37,104 nt of DNA from Acidovorax sp. CF316 (GTDB lineage: Bacteria > Pseudomonadota > Gammaproteobacteria > Burkholderiales > Burkholderiaceae_C). This document shows positions 10,110 through 18,827 of this stretch, piece by piece; position 1 is the stretch's first letter, and every line of letters starts with the position of its first letter. The position numbers were made by a program, and so were the translations under genes. The stretch is from contig NZ_AKJX01000118.1 in assembly GCF_000276605.1 (NCBI RefSeq), forward strand, positions 1 through 37,104. The letters are read 5' to 3'. The notes under the pieces were generated by a model. It was not told where the DNA came from, did not search any database, and saw only the letters and a program-made list of their open reading frames with translations.

Positions 10110-10400
10110 TCAGCGGTTCGCGCGCATCACCTTGACCACGGCGGCCGCTTCCTCGTCGGCGTAGCCGGCTTCCTCGGCCTGGCGGAACAGGGTTTCCGCC
10201 AGCTCCGGCACGGCGGCGTGGATGCCGCTGTCGCGCGCATGCTGTGCGATGCGGCGCGTGGCGTCGATGGAGATGCGCAGCGGGCTTTGCGTGATGGCGA
10301 AGTCGCCGCTGTGGATCACCTGGCCCTCGTGCTGCAAAAATTCGCCGAACGAGGGCGCGATCTTGTTGATGATGGTGCCGTAGTGCGCGACGTCCAGGCC
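10110..10400 (-). pseudogene. 3' remnant of a 3-hydroxyisobutyrate-dehydrogenase-family gene
   Basis: Reading leftward from about 10400, the frame gives GLDVAHYGTIINKIAP and then continues to AEEAGYADEEAAAVVKVMRANR. This resembles the C-terminal helical domain (NAD_binding_11) of beta-hydroxyacid dehydrogenases such as 3-hydroxyisobutyrate dehydrogenase: paired helices with an EL-x-EE-AG-x-DE-x-A-AVVK ending. The N-terminal Rossmann domain with GxGxxG, about 190 residues, is absent. Upstream of about 10400 the similarity stops and a short open reading of the opposite strand begins. No proper start codon or ribosome site is present; the first in-frame candidate is a TTG at 10337. It is flanked on both sides by palindromic elements, which suggests deletion through them. 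Family assignment is from memory of the fold pattern. Confidence 0.6.
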
Positions 10401-10508
10401 GTCGTTGTGAACAACAACGCGGGTGCCAACAGCGTGCAGGTGAAGAACCTGCCCGTGGGCGACTACCCGGTGGTGATTGCCGACCAGGGCCTGGTGATCT
10501 TCCAGTAA
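10398..10508 (+). pseudogene. Possible 3' gene fragment, unidentified
   Basis: The plus strand reads about 35 residues, VVVNNNAGANSVQVKNLPVG then DYPVVIADQGLVIFQ, to a TAA at 10506-10508. The composition (beta-strand-like, Val/Asn rich, low Arg) looks like genuine protein rather than a GC-rich shadow frame. It has no start of its own and abuts the reversed dehydrogenase remnant. It may be the tail of a gene lost by rearrangement. I do not recognise the family. Confidence 0.35.
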
Positions 10509-10509
10509 G

Positions 10510-10625
10510 AGCGGCTGACAAAACTCTTCTGGCGTCGTTGCTGCGTCTTGCCGTACTACCCGTACTGCCTGCGACGCAGCGCCTGGCCAGAACCGCTGCG
10601 CTGGGTTTTGTTACCTGCTCTGAGG
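10510..10625. repeat. Palindromic element 2 (MITE/REP-like), 116 bp
   Basis: Begins GAGCGGCTGACAAAAC and ends TTTTGTTACCTGCTCTGAG. Paired arms include TTCTGGC/GCCAGAA and TGCGTC/GACGCA, around a centre of GTAC-N5-GTAC. Its ends resemble those of the element at 9938-10100 (GAG-N-GGCTGACAA and CTCTGAG). It sits immediately after the stop of the Crp/Fnr gene, so on that strand it may act as a terminator. Confidence 0.65.
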
Positions 10626-10627
10626 TG

Positions 10628-11398
10628 TCAGTCGGCAGCCAGCGACTCCTGCTGCGCCAGCGCTTCGAGCTGCGCCAGGTTGTGCACCACGATGTCGCGC
10701 TGGTGGATGCCGATGATGCCCTCGCGCTCCATCCACTTGAGCTCCATGTTGATGCGCTGGCGCGAGCCGCCCAAAAGCTGCGCCAGCTCGTCCTGCACCA
10801 GCGACAGGCCGATGGCGCCGCGCGTGCCCGGCACGGCGGCGCGCTCGCCGAAGCGGCGCAGCATGTGCAGGAGCTGCTTGGCCAGCCGTGCGCGCAGGGG
10901 CAGGGTGGCCATGTCCTCCATCATCCAGTACAGGTAGCGCATGCGCCGCGCCTGCAGGGTGAGCAGGGCTTCGCCGAACGAGGGGTGCTCGCGCAGCAGC
11001 TGGCGGAACACGGCCTCGGCCACGCTGAGCACCGTGGTCGGGCCGTGCGCGTGGGCATCGTAGGTGTTGGCACCCTGGTGCAGCACCTCGGCCTCGCCCA
11101 CCCAGATGCCGGGCTCCACATAGGCCAGCGTGACCTGCTTGCCCGAGGGCGTGGTGCGCCGAAAGCGGATGGCGCCGCTGGCGCAGGTGAACCAGTCCGT
11201 CGCCAGCTTGCCCTGCTCGACGATCATCTTGCCGTGCGCGTAGCGTGTGACGCGGCCCAGGCGCAGGATGTCGTGCCTGAGCGAGGGGGTGAGCGCGGCG
11301 AACCAGCGGCCGCGGTTGATGGCGTCGCGCTCCTCCAGGCTCAGGAAGGGGCGCTGCTGCGCATTGCGGTCAACGCCGTGGCTCAGGGAATCCAGCAT
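10628..11398 (-). CDS. Crp/Fnr-family transcriptional regulator
   Basis: A 256-residue cytoplasmic regulator. A cyclic-nucleotide-binding-like beta-roll covers about residues 28-150 (RWFAALTPSLRHDILRLGR, HGKMIVEQGKLATDWFTCAS, GKQVTLAYVEPGIWVGE). A Crp-type winged HTH covers about 175-240 (LSLVQDELAQLLGGSRQRIN, then MELKWMEREGII). There is no N-terminal Cys cluster of the FNR Fe-S type, so oxygen sensing by that route is unlikely; the effector is unknown. The ATG at 11398 (MLDSLSHGVD) is favoured, though its ribosome site is weak and the frame continues 35 codons upstream. It has no clear operon partner; topoisomerase IB ends 127 bp upstream on the same strand. Confidence 0.88.
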   Translation of the reverse strand: MLDSLSHGVDRNAQQRPFLSLEERDAINRGRWFAALTPSLRHDILRLGRVTRYAHGKMIVEQGKLATDWFTCASGAIRFRRTTPSGKQVTLAYVEPGIWVGEAEVLHQGANTYDAHAHGPTTVLSVAEAVFRQLLREHPSFGEALLTLQARRMRYLYWMMEDMATLPLRARLAKQLLHMLRRFGERAAVPGTRGAIGLSLVQDELAQLLGGSRQRINMELKWMEREGIIGIHQRDIVVHNLAQLEALAQQESLAAD

Positions 11399-11525
11399 GG
11401 TGTGTGGCTGCTCTCGGGGCAAGTCGAAAGGGAGGACCGGCGTTTGCCGCGCTGCAGCAATTTTAGCGATGCTCCGGCGCCACGTGCTGGGCGCAGGGAA
11501 CATTGGCGACAGGGCGCCTGGCGGC

Positions 11526-12644
11526 TTATCCCTTGCGGGGCGGCCTGTGCAGAAAGGCCAGCAGCCGCCGCTCCGCCGCGCTCAGGCCCCGGGGCGAGGC
11601 TGCGCCGCCGATGCGCGCCCACACCGACTGCATGCCCGGCCCGGCATCGGACGCCAGGCGCGAGCCCAGCTCCAGCACCGCCGGGTGCACGTACGACTTC
11701 CTGCACACGGCGGGGGTGTTGCCGAGCTGGCGCGCGACCTCGGCCAGGATGTCCTTGGCGCGGTAGGCCTGTGGTCCCGCCGGGCCCGCGCAGGCCAGGC
11801 GCGTGAGCTCCAGCGCCTGCACCGTGCCATGCCAGGTGCGGAAGTCCTTGGCGGTGAAGCGCAGGGCATCGCCGCCGGCCCGGTCGCCTCCCGTGATCTC
11901 GGCCAGGTAATCGTTCACATCGCCCGAGCCCACGGCATGGGGCTGGCCTTCTTCGTCTTCGTACTGGAACAGCTCCTGCCCCGGCAACTGCTGGCAGCGG
12001 CGCACCACGCGGGCCACGCGCGGGTCGTCCAGCTCAGCCTGCTGCGGCACGCCGCTCTTGCCCCGGAAGCTCAAGGTGAGCTTGCTGCCGTGCAGCCTGG
12101 CATGGCGTGTGCGCAGCGTCGTCAGGCCGAAGGAGTTGTTGCTGCTGGCGTATTCCTCGTTGCCCACGCGCACGAAGGTGGTGTCCAGCAGGCGCACCAG
12201 CGTGGCCAGCACCAGGGTGCGCGACAGGGCCTTGCCGCGCACGCCTTGCCTCAGGTCCCGTGCGACACGCGCACGGATGCGCGGCAGCGCGCGGCCAAAG
12301 GCCTGCATGCGGCCAAACTTGCTTTCGTCACGCTGCATGCGCCAATCGGGGTGGTAGCGGTACTGCAGCCGGCCGCGCGCATCCAGGCCCGTGGCCTGCA
12401 GGTGGCCATTGGGCAGCGGGCAGATCCACACGCTGGTGTAGGCCGGGGGGATCGCCAGTTTGTTGATGCGCGCCACCTCGTCGGGGTCCACCACCCACTG
12501 CCCGTCGGGGCTGCGGTAGCGAAAGGCCTTGCCGCGCTTCACGCGCGTGAGGCCGGGCATGGCAGTGCTCACATAGCGCAGGCCACCCGGCAGGCGGGGA
12601 CGAGATGGAGTGGTCTTGCGGGGGGACGAAGCAGGCGACAACAT
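11526..12644 (-). CDS. Poxvirus-type DNA topoisomerase IB
   Basis: A 372-residue bacterial homologue of the small poxviral type IB topoisomerases, which relax supercoils through a 3'-phosphotyrosyl intermediate without ATP. The N-terminal domain is at about 20-105. The catalytic domain carries the expected residues: Arg159 in TTFVRVGNEEY, Lys196 in FRGKSGV, Arg269 in TAKDFRTWHGT, and the nucleophile Tyr318 in CRKSYVHP. The length is typical. The start at 12644 gives a basic, Ser/Pro-rich lead; the conserved part begins near residue 20. It lies 81 bp downstream of the RDD gene on the same strand, probably by chance of layout rather than function. Confidence 0.93.
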   Translation of the reverse strand: MLSPASSPRKTTPSRPRLPGGLRYVSTAMPGLTRVKRGKAFRYRSPDGQWVVDPDEVARINKLAIPPAYTSVWICPLPNGHLQATGLDARGRLQYRYHPDWRMQRDESKFGRMQAFGRALPRIRARVARDLRQGVRGKALSRTLVLATLVRLLDTTFVRVGNEEYASSNNSFGLTTLRTRHARLHGSKLTLSFRGKSGVPQQAELDDPRVARVVRRCQQLPGQELFQYEDEEGQPHAVGSGDVNDYLAEITGGDRAGGDALRFTAKDFRTWHGTVQALELTRLACAGPAGPQAYRAKDILAEVARQLGNTPAVCRKSYVHPAVLELGSRLASDAGPGMQSVWARIGGAASPRGLSAAERRLLAFLHRPPRKG

Positions 12645-12725
12645 GCCCCGATCACACCGCGGCCCGCCGCGTTCGGCCGTAGGAATCCGCTCGGCTCCGG
12701 CGTGGGACGGCGCCGCGCGGCCGGG

Positions 12726-13862
12726 TTACTTTGCCGCGCCCGCCACGGCGTGGCGGCAGCCGAAGGACAGGTTCTCGCGTGCGATGTCGTCGCTGCCGCA
12801 CTGCCACTTGCCCAGGTCGCTCTGGCCCTTGCGCTTCTTCATCGTGGGCATGTAGACCAGGTGCTTGCCGTCCAGTGGCTCGCCCGCACCGTCCGCAATG
12901 GTCAGGCGCACCACGCCATTGGCGGGCTCGATGGCCAGTGCCTTGAAGCCTGCCGGCAACTGCCCGGCCTGGGTGATGCCGATGGCCGCGGCATTGGCAG
13001 GGAAGCCGCCGCTGCTGCGGTAGTGGTTCTCCACCAGCTGCAGCACGGGGCGTGCAGCCTTGTCCAGCTGGCGCACCTGTTCGCGGTGCGGGTTGGCGGG
13101 CTCGTCGCCCTGGTTCCACAGCGCCACGGCCACCATGATCGCGAAACTGAAGGCCGACAAGGCGCCCAGCACCACCATCGTCTTGAGGAACCAGCCGGGG
13201 CCGCGTTCCAGTGCCACGGCCTTCTGGATGGCGGTGTCGCTGGCGCGGCTGGAGACCACGAAGGTGCCGCTCATCGAGCTGTGCAGGCCGCGCTCGCCGA
13301 ACAGGGCCGTGAGCACGCGGTGCAGCAGGAAGGGGATGGCCAGCGTGAGACCCAGGGTCAGCGTGTACTTGAGGAAATGGCGCAGCATGGACCGTGCCAC
13401 GCCAGGGCGCTCGCCCGTGCGCGTGGCCACGCGCATGCCCAGCAGGCGCTTGCCCGGCGAGCCCGCGCCCATGGCGTCCATCAGCGCGGGCGAGAACAGG
13501 CCCAGCACGGCCAGCGCCAGTGCGGCCGGATAGGCGGCGTTGGGCGTTGCGTCGAAGGCGGGGCGGGCGAACACCCAGGCCAGCACCATCGCAATCGGCA
13601 GCACCAGCATCAGCAGCCCGTCGATCAGCGTGGCGCCCAGGCGCGCCAGGGTGCCGGGAAACACCTCGACCAGCTCGGCCTGGTGCGCCTGCGCGGGCGC
13701 GGGCCGGGGGGCTGGCGCGGGCGGCTTGGCCGTGGGGAAGGCGAACGGGGCTGGTGCCGGTGCTGCGCCTGCCTGCGTGCCAGCCACCGGCAGCGGGGCC
13801 TGGCAGCTGAAGCACTGGGTGTAGGAAGCGTGGTTCTGCCAGTTGCAGCGCGGGCATTGCAT
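12726..13862 (-). CDS. Zinc-ribbon / RDD membrane protein with pilin-like C-terminus
   Basis: A 378-residue membrane protein of unknown role. Residues 3-20 form a zinc-ribbon-like CPRC...CFSC motif. A Pro/Ala-rich linker follows to about residue 65. An RDD domain comes next, with membrane helices (GTLARLGATLIDGLLMLVLP, AALALAVLGLFSPALMDA, GSPGKRLLGMRV) and two more hydrophobic segments. The C-terminal third (VLQLVENHYRSSGGFPANAA, GFKALAIEPANGVVRLTI) resembles the beta domain of type IV pilin-like proteins and carries two Cys residues (KWQCGSDD, FGCRH). The start at 13862 puts the zinc ribbon at the N-terminus; an in-frame ATG at 13880 adds six residues. RDD proteins have been linked to ion or small-molecule transport, but nothing here fixes a substrate. 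Confidence 0.85.
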   Translation of the reverse strand: MQCPRCNWQNHASYTQCFSCQAPLPVAGTQAGAAPAPAPFAFPTAKPPAPAPRPAPAQAHQAELVEVFPGTLARLGATLIDGLLMLVLPIAMVLAWVFARPAFDATPNAAYPAALALAVLGLFSPALMDAMGAGSPGKRLLGMRVATRTGERPGVARSMLRHFLKYTLTLGLTLAIPFLLHRVLTALFGERGLHSSMSGTFVVSSRASDTAIQKAVALERGPGWFLKTMVVLGALSAFSFAIMVAVALWNQGDEPANPHREQVRQLDKAARPVLQLVENHYRSSGGFPANAAAIGITQAGQLPAGFKALAIEPANGVVRLTIADGAGEPLDGKHLVYMPTMKKRKGQSDLGKWQCGSDDIARENLSFGCRHAVAGAAK

Positions 13863-14021
13863 GGTGGTGCGGCAGGCCATCGGCGATGGCCGGCAAGGGT
13901 GGGTCGAAGCGGCCGGATTATGCGGCGCGCGCCCTGCCGCCTGCGGCGTGCCACGGCCACTTGTGGCCTGCACGACACACACTCACCCGAAAGAGTGAGA
14001 CATTCCGCACGACTTGCCGAT

Positions 14022-15029
14022 TTATCGGGATGCTGCCAGCGCCTGCGCGATCCAGCCATCGAAGGTGGCCTGGTGCGCGCGGATCCAGCCGTCCGCATGG
14101 CGTGCCAGGTCGGCCGGGCGGTTGTGCCCGTCGCGCATGGCCAGGTTCTGGGCATTGATGTCGCCCACGGGCAGCTGCATCACCTCGAACAGCTTTGCGG
14201 CCGCCGGGTTCTGGTCGGTGAACTGTTTGTTGGCCACGATGCGCTGCTGGTTGGGGATGAAGCCATAGTTGCGGCCGTTGGGCAGCTCCGTGTCCACCCC
14301 TGCCTGATCGCCTGGCAGCGCCGAGTGCGGTACCTGCAGCCACACCACCTCCTGGCCGGGGCGCAGCACGCCGCTGACCCAGTAGGGCGTCCAGGTGTAG
14401 TACAGGATGGGCTGGCCCTGGCGGAAGCGGGCGATGGTGTCGGCAATCAGCGCAGAGTAGCTGCCTTGCACGTGGGTCACGGTGTTGCGCAGCCCGTAGG
14501 CGGTGAGCTGGTGTTCGATCACGCCCTCGCAGCCCCAGCCGGGCGTGCAGCCCGTGAGGTCGGCCTTGCCATCGCCGTTGGTATCGAACAGTTGGGCGAG
14601 CTTGGGGTCCTTGAGCTGGTCGATGCGGGTGATGCCGTATTGGTCGGCTGTCTTCTTGTCGATCAGGTAGCCCTGCACGGCGTTCTGCGAGTAGCTGCCG
14701 GTGCGCGAGAGCCTGGCGTCGCCCCCGGCGTTCTTGTAGAAGTCGGCGTGCAGCGGGTCCCAGTGGTTGGCCATGTAGGTGGCATCGCCCTGGGCGATGG
14801 CCACATGCGCCGTGGGGTACTCGACCTCCTTGGTGGGCTGCACGGTGTAGCCCAGCTTTTCGAGCGCGCGGCCCACCAGCAGGGTCTGGAAGCTCTCTTC
14901 GGCAATGGGGCTTTGCAGCGGCTGGACGCGGATGCCTGTGCCGGGGAGCTTGGCCTGGGCCTGCGCGCCGCCGGCGAGGGCGAGGGCGGCGAGCACGGCA
15001 GCGATGCGGTGGTTGTTCATGAATGCCAT
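14022..15029 (-). CDS. proX: Glycine betaine/proline-type ABC transporter, substrate-binding protein ProX
   Basis: A 335-residue periplasmic binding protein of the ProX/OpuAC family, delivering compatible solutes such as glycine betaine and proline betaine to ProVW. A Sec signal peptide spans about residues 1-25 ([17 protein letters not shown], cleavage after AQA). Aromatic ligand-cage segments are present ([24 protein letters not shown]), as is a Cys pair in [11 protein letters not shown], as in E. coli ProX. The ATG at 15029 was preferred to the one at 15020 because AAGGA lies nine bases upstream. The gene is last of three and begins 31 bp after proW. It matches ProX better than the choline-specific ChoX type. 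Confidence 0.93.
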   Translation of the reverse strand: MAFMNNHRIAAVLAALALAGGAQAQAKLPGTGIRVQPLQSPIAEESFQTLLVGRALEKLGYTVQPTKEVEYPTAHVAIAQGDATYMANHWDPLHADFYKNAGGDARLSRTGSYSQNAVQGYLIDKKTADQYGITRIDQLKDPKLAQLFDTNGDGKADLTGCTPGWGCEGVIEHQLTAYGLRNTVTHVQGSYSALIADTIARFRQGQPILYYTWTPYWVSGVLRPGQEVVWLQVPHSALPGDQAGVDTELPNGRNYGFIPNQQRIVANKQFTDQNPAAAKLFEVMQLPVGDINAQNLAMRDGHNRPADLARHADGWIRAHQATFDGWIAQALAASR

Positions 15030-15060
15030 GGATGGGTGTTCCTTGTCGGTGGAGGCGCGG

Positions 15061-16290
15061 TCAGTGCCCGGCGCGTGCCAGGGCCGGCGGGGTCGGCAAA
15101 GCCTGGTCCTGCTGCGGGGTGCTGGCGGGCCGCAGCAGGCGCGCAGCCAGGCGCAGCGCCAGCCCCGCAGGGCCCCTGTGCCACCAGCGGCGTGCACCGC
15201 GGCGCGGCCGGCCCAGTGCCTGGGTGATGCGGTCCAGCGTGATGGCCAGCAGCACGATGCCCAACCCGCCCACGGTGGCCAGGCCCATGTCGAGGCGGCC
15301 GATGCCGCGCAGCACCATCTGCCCCAGGCCTCCCACGGCGATCATCGAGGCGATGACCACCATGGACAGCGACAGCATCAGCGCCTGGTTGATGCCGGCC
15401 ATGATGGAGGGCATGGCCAGCGGCAACTGCACCTTCACCAGCATCTGCAGCGGCGAGGCGCCGTAGGCGCGCGAGGCCTCGATCAGGTCGGGCCGCACCT
15501 GGCGCAGGCCCAGGTTGGTCAGGCGCACCAGCGGCGGCAGCGCGAAGACGATGGTGACCACCACGCCCGGCACGTTGCCGATGCCCAGCAGCATCACCAC
15601 CGGCACCAGGTAGACGAAGGCCGGCGTGGTCTGCATGGCATCGAGCAGTGGGCGCAGGAGGCGCTGTGCGCGGTCACTGCTGGCCAGCACGATGCCCAGG
15701 GGCAGCCCGATCAGCACGCAGAAGGCCAGCGAGGTGAGCACCAGCGACAGCGTGACCATGGCCTCGGGCCAGATGCCGAGCAGCGCCACCAGCGCCAGCG
15801 ACACCACCGTGCCCAGCGCCAGCGCACGGCCGGCGAACTGCCAGGCCAGCAGGCCGGCCAGCACGACCATGGCGGGTGCGGGCAGGCTGGTGAGCAGGCT
15901 CTCTACGCCGTTGAGTGTGCCGTCGATGGGCGCGCGCACGCTCTGGAAGAAGGGGCGCAAATGCGCCACCGCCCAGGTCAGTCCCTGGTTGATCCAGGCC
16001 TCCACGGGCAGGGAGCCGTCGAACAGCTGGTGCAGGGGCAGGCCGCCCGTGGCCGACGGATCCACGGCTGCCGCCATGTCGGCCGGTGGCGCAGGCGTGT
16101 TGAGCCAGTCGGCGGACGCCGCGCCGCCGTCGCCGGCCTGCATGGAGGCCTGCCAGGGATCGACGAAGGGCGCGGGCTGCGGCAGGGCGGTGGTGGCATC
16201 GCCGGCCCAGGGGCTGGCGTCGGTCTGCAGGGGCAGGGATGCTTCCCGCGCCATGGCGGGGAGCGTGGCGTTCAGGGTCGTCTCGGTCAT
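15061..16290 (-). CDS. proW: Glycine betaine/proline-type ABC transporter permease ProW
   Basis: A 409-residue inner-membrane permease. A long N-terminal soluble region (about residues 1-120) rich in Ala and Pro is followed by the membrane domain. The BPD_transp_1 coupling segment is visible as [20 protein letters not shown] followed by [20 protein letters not shown]. coli ProW also has a long N-terminal tail, so this is a family trait, although here it is somewhat longer, and a 40-residue Arg/Ala-rich C-tail is added. The start ATG at 16290 overlaps the proV stop by 4 bp, implying translational coupling. ProX follows after 31 bp. Confidence 0.93.
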   Translation of the reverse strand: MTETTLNATLPAMAREASLPLQTDASPWAGDATTALPQPAPFVDPWQASMQAGDGGAASADWLNTPAPPADMAAAVDPSATGGLPLHQLFDGSLPVEAWINQGLTWAVAHLRPFFQSVRAPIDGTLNGVESLLTSLPAPAMVVLAGLLAWQFAGRALALGTVVSLALVALLGIWPEAMVTLSLVLTSLAFCVLIGLPLGIVLASSDRAQRLLRPLLDAMQTTPAFVYLVPVVMLLGIGNVPGVVVTIVFALPPLVRLTNLGLRQVRPDLIEASRAYGASPLQMLVKVQLPLAMPSIMAGINQALMLSLSMVVIASMIAVGGLGQMVLRGIGRLDMGLATVGGLGIVLLAITLDRITQALGRPRRGARRWWHRGPAGLALRLAARLLRPASTPQQDQALPTPPALARAGH

Positions 16291-17534
16291 GCGGGGCTCC
16301 CGGTGGTGGCGGTGGAGGGGGTGGTGGCGGGAAGGGGCGGCGTGTCCCGGTCCAGAAAGCGCAGCAGCGTGGTCTTGCTGATGGCGCCGCGAAAGCGCCC
16401 GTCCGCGTCCACCACGGGCAGCGCGCACGGGGCCTGGGCCACCTGGCCGAAGAGGTCGGCCACAGGGGCCTGTGCGGCAATGGGCTCCACCACGCCAATG
16501 TAGGCATGCTGCAGCCCCAGCGGCCCGGTGTGGCCGCGCAGGGCCGTGCGCAGCGAATCGGCCGACACGGTGCCCAGGTACTGCCGGGTGGGGCTGAGCA
16601 CGTAGGCGAAGTCGTCGTCATGCCCCTCGATGAGCTGCAGCGCCGCGCGGGCGCCCCGGTCGCTGTGCTCGTTCACCACCGTGAGGCGCTTGCGCGCGAT
16701 GTCGCCGGCCTTGAACACGGCGGCCGCGTCCACCCCGCGCACGAAGCTGCGCACGTAGGCGTTGGCCGGGTTGCGCAAAATCTCGTCGGGCGTGCCCACC
16801 TGCACCACCTCGCCATCCTTCATGATGGCGATGCGGTCGCCGATGCGCATGGCCTCGTCCAGGTCGTGCGAGATGAAGACGATGGTGCGCCGGCGCACCT
16901 GCTGCAGGCGCAGCAGCTCGCTTTGCATCTCGGTGCGGATGATCGGGTCCAAGGCAGAGAAGGCCTCGTCCATGAGCAGGATGGACGGGTCACTGGCCAG
17001 CGCCCGCGCCAGGCCTACGCGCTGCTGCATGCCGCCGGAGAGTTCGTCGGGGTAGCTTGCGCCCCAGCCCGCCAGGCCCACCTGGTCCAATGCCAGGGCG
17101 GCCTGTCGCTCGCGCTCGGCCCGGCCCACGCCGGCCAGCGCGAGCCCGAAGGCGGCGTTGTCCAGCACCGTCAGGTGCGGCATGAGGGCGAAGGACTGGA
17201 AGACCATGCTGATGTCCTTGCGGCGCAGGGCGCGCAGCGCGCGGCCGCCCAGGGCGTTGATGTCCTCGCCGTCCACCAGGATGCGGCCGGCCGTGGGCTC
17301 GATCAGGCGGTTGAGCATGCGCACCAGGGTGGACTTGCCCGAGCCCGACAGGCCCATGACGACGAAGATCTCGCCGGCCGCGATGGTGAAGCTGGCGTCG
17401 AAGACGCCGATGGACTGGCCGGTCTGCGCCAGGATGTCTTTCTTGTCCAGGCCCTGGCGGGCCAGGTCCAGCGCGGTCTGCGGCGCGTCGCCGAAAACCT
17501 TGAACACATGCTCGATGGTGATTTGCTTGGCCAT
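16287..17534 (-). CDS. proV: Glycine betaine/proline-type ABC transporter ATPase ProV
   Basis: A 415-residue ATPase that energises osmoprotectant uptake. Walker [10 protein letters not shown] is at 61-69, the Q-loop at [10 protein letters not shown], the signature LSGGMQQR at 165-172, Walker B ILLMDE at 185-190 and the H-loop His at 223. The C-terminal part (about 285-400) contains paired CBS-type repeats (ending in [20 protein letters not shown]), which in OpuA/ProV proteins sense ionic strength or nucleotides. The N-terminal extension before the nucleotide-binding fold (about 50 residues) is typical of ProV. The ATG at 17534 follows a strong GAGGAAGGA. It is the first gene of proVWX; a near-consensus promoter lies about 370 bp upstream. 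Confidence 0.95.
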   Translation of the reverse strand: MAKQITIEHVFKVFGDAPQTALDLARQGLDKKDILAQTGQSIGVFDASFTIAAGEIFVVMGLSGSGKSTLVRMLNRLIEPTAGRILVDGEDINALGGRALRALRRKDISMVFQSFALMPHLTVLDNAAFGLALAGVGRAERERQAALALDQVGLAGWGASYPDELSGGMQQRVGLARALASDPSILLMDEAFSALDPIIRTEMQSELLRLQQVRRRTIVFISHDLDEAMRIGDRIAIMKDGEVVQVGTPDEILRNPANAYVRSFVRGVDAAAVFKAGDIARKRLTVVNEHSDRGARAALQLIEGHDDDFAYVLSPTRQYLGTVSADSLRTALRGHTGPLGLQHAYIGVVEPIAAQAPVADLFGQVAQAPCALPVVDADGRFRGAISKTTLLRFLDRDTPPLPATTPSTATTGSPA

Positions 17535-17879
17535 GTGGTGGGTCCTTCCTCGGTGGGTGACGGGTGGAACAGCACGCCCAGCCACCCGCAGGTGGCCCAG
17601 GCTCGGTCGATGGCCGGAAAAGCGAAACCCTGATGCGGCAGCCGACCCGGCGCACAGGCGCAGGGCACAAAGGCAGGGATGGGCACGGCAGGTGCCCGGA
17701 TCGGCCCGGATGGCACGCGAGGTGGTGCGCAAGGGCCTGGGTGTCGGCGCGGCACCGCAGGGGGTGTTTGAGCGCCGAAAGATGCATCAGGGCCGGAGAT
17801 CCGCCATGGCGTCGGGGGCTGTCCGTCAACAGGTTTCAGCCGTCCCGACAGGGAGACTCACCCCGTGGAAGGGCGAATT

Positions 17880-17894
17880 ACCTGCGTTGCAGGT
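17880..17894. promoter_or_regulatory. Operator-like dyad ACCTGC-N3-GCAGGT in the proV leader
   Basis: Perfect 6-bp inverted repeat with a 3-bp spacer, at about +10 to +25 relative to the inferred proV transcription start. Its position would suit a repressor-binding site or a small leader hairpin. The binding protein is unknown. Confidence 0.45.
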
Positions 17895-17910
17895 TGTAAA
17901 ACACCCATGA

Positions 17911-17939
17911 ATTATAGGCATTCAGTGTGTTTATGTCGA
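17911..17939 (-). promoter_or_regulatory. Sigma70-type promoter for proVWX
   Basis: On the minus strand, -35 TCGACA (17934-17939) and a perfect -10 TATAAT (17911-17916) are separated by exactly 17 bp. This is by far the best promoter match noticed in this GC-rich window. It points leftward to proV, whose start codon is about 370 bp downstream. Confidence 0.65.
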
Positions 17940-18004
17940 AAATGCGGGTTTTTCGGGCGGTGTTATACGCGGGCGCAGTGCGTGCAGCGCGTAGGGCGCC
18001 CACG

Positions 18005-18054
18005 AAAAAGCCCCGCAGGGCCTGCGCTGGCAGGCCCGTGCGGGGCTTTTTTTT
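18005..18054. terminator. Bidirectional intrinsic terminator
   Basis: A long GC-rich stem, AGCCCCGCA-GGGCCTGC paired with GCAGGCCC-TGCGGGGCT around a short loop. It is flanked by AAAAA on the left and TTTTTTTT on the right, so it can work on both strands. It lies 11 bp beyond the stop of the YqhA-like gene and upstream of the proVWX promoter, insulating the two units. Confidence 0.9.
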
Positions 18055-18064
18055 GAGGGGGCGG

Positions 18065-18673
18065 TCAGTGCTTGGCGGGCGGTGCGCTGTGCGCCATCAG
18101 GCGGTCCGTCGCGGCGATGGCCAGTGCGCTCAGCAGGAATACCACGTGGATGATGGTCTGCCACATCAGCACCTTGATGTCATAGTTGGCGGCGTTGATG
18201 AAGGTCTTGAGCAGGTGGATGGAGCTGATGCCGATGATGGCGGTGGCCAGCTTGACCTTGAGCACCGAGGCGTTCACGTGGCTCAGCCACTCGGGCTGGT
18301 CGGGGTGGTCTTCGAGGTGCAGGCGCGAGACGAAGGTCTCGTAGCCGCCCACGATCACCATGATCAAGAGGTTGGAGATCATCACCACGTCGATCAGCGC
18401 CAGCACCACCAGCATGATGATGGTCTCGTTGAGCGCCGTGACCTCGAAATCGCTCTTGTAGCCGATGCTGGATACCAGCGATTTGAGCGCCGCCGTGTTG
18501 CCGAACGCCGCCTCGACCAGGTGCACCAACTCCACCCAGAAGTGGAACACGTACACCGCCTGCGCCAGGATCAGGCCCAGGTACAGGGGCAACTGCAGCC
18601 AGCGGCTGGCAAAGATCAGCGAGGACAGGGGGCGCATGGGCGTGGGTGTCAGTGGGGGCTTGGGAGCGGACAT
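18065..18673 (-). CDS. UPF0114/YqhA-family membrane protein (TIGR00645)
   Basis: A 202-residue integral membrane protein of unknown function with about four transmembrane helices. These are [36 protein letters not shown] with [18 protein letters not shown], a third near [19 protein letters not shown], and a last near [18 protein letters not shown]. The segment [20 protein letters not shown] is characteristic of the YqhA family. The start at 18673 gives a Pro-rich N-terminus; Met at 18637, closer to the first helix, is an alternative, and neither has a clear ribosome site. It is divergent from acs across 154 bp. Its terminator is at 18005-18054. Confidence 0.88.
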   Translation of the reverse strand: MSAPKPPLTPTPMRPLSSLIFASRWLQLPLYLGLILAQAVYVFHFWVELVHLVEAAFGNTAALKSLVSSIGYKSDFEVTALNETIIMLVVLALIDVVMISNLLIMVIVGGYETFVSRLHLEDHPDQPEWLSHVNASVLKVKLATAIIGISSIHLLKTFINAANYDIKVLMWQTIIHVVFLLSALAIAATDRLMAHSAPPAKH

Positions 18674-18827
18674 AAAGTGGGCGGGGTAGGGGAGACGCGC
18701 GATTTTAGGGTGTCTCCCGCAATGGCCTGTGACAGGAGCTGTAAGCTTCGTGCCAGTCAGTGGCTTGTAAGTGCCGCGCAGGACAGTACCGGCCAAATCA
18801 ATTCCATCAGACCCAGGAGACAACAAG

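Larger units (their letters stand above)
17535..18004. other. Long leader/intergenic region upstream of proV
   Basis: No credible gene is seen between the proV start and the terminator at 18005. The region holds a minus-strand promoter (17911-17939) and, just downstream of its expected start site, a 15-bp dyad (17880-17894). This leaves roughly 370 nt of transcribed but untranslated leader before proV. I compared it mentally with common riboswitch cores and found none that fits. Confidence 0.5.

Noticed and set aside
11247..15227. A very long plus-strand open frame (over 1300 codons) antisense to topoisomerase IB, RDD and proX
   Set aside because: It is a GC-driven shadow: its translation is rich in Ala, Gly, Arg, Gln and His with no domain, and it runs through several well-supported genes on the other strand.
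17535..17905. A known riboswitch class in the proV leader
   Set aside because: I looked for cores of the glycine, SAM, TPP, cobalamin and guanidine types and saw no convincing match; only an unassigned dyad remains.
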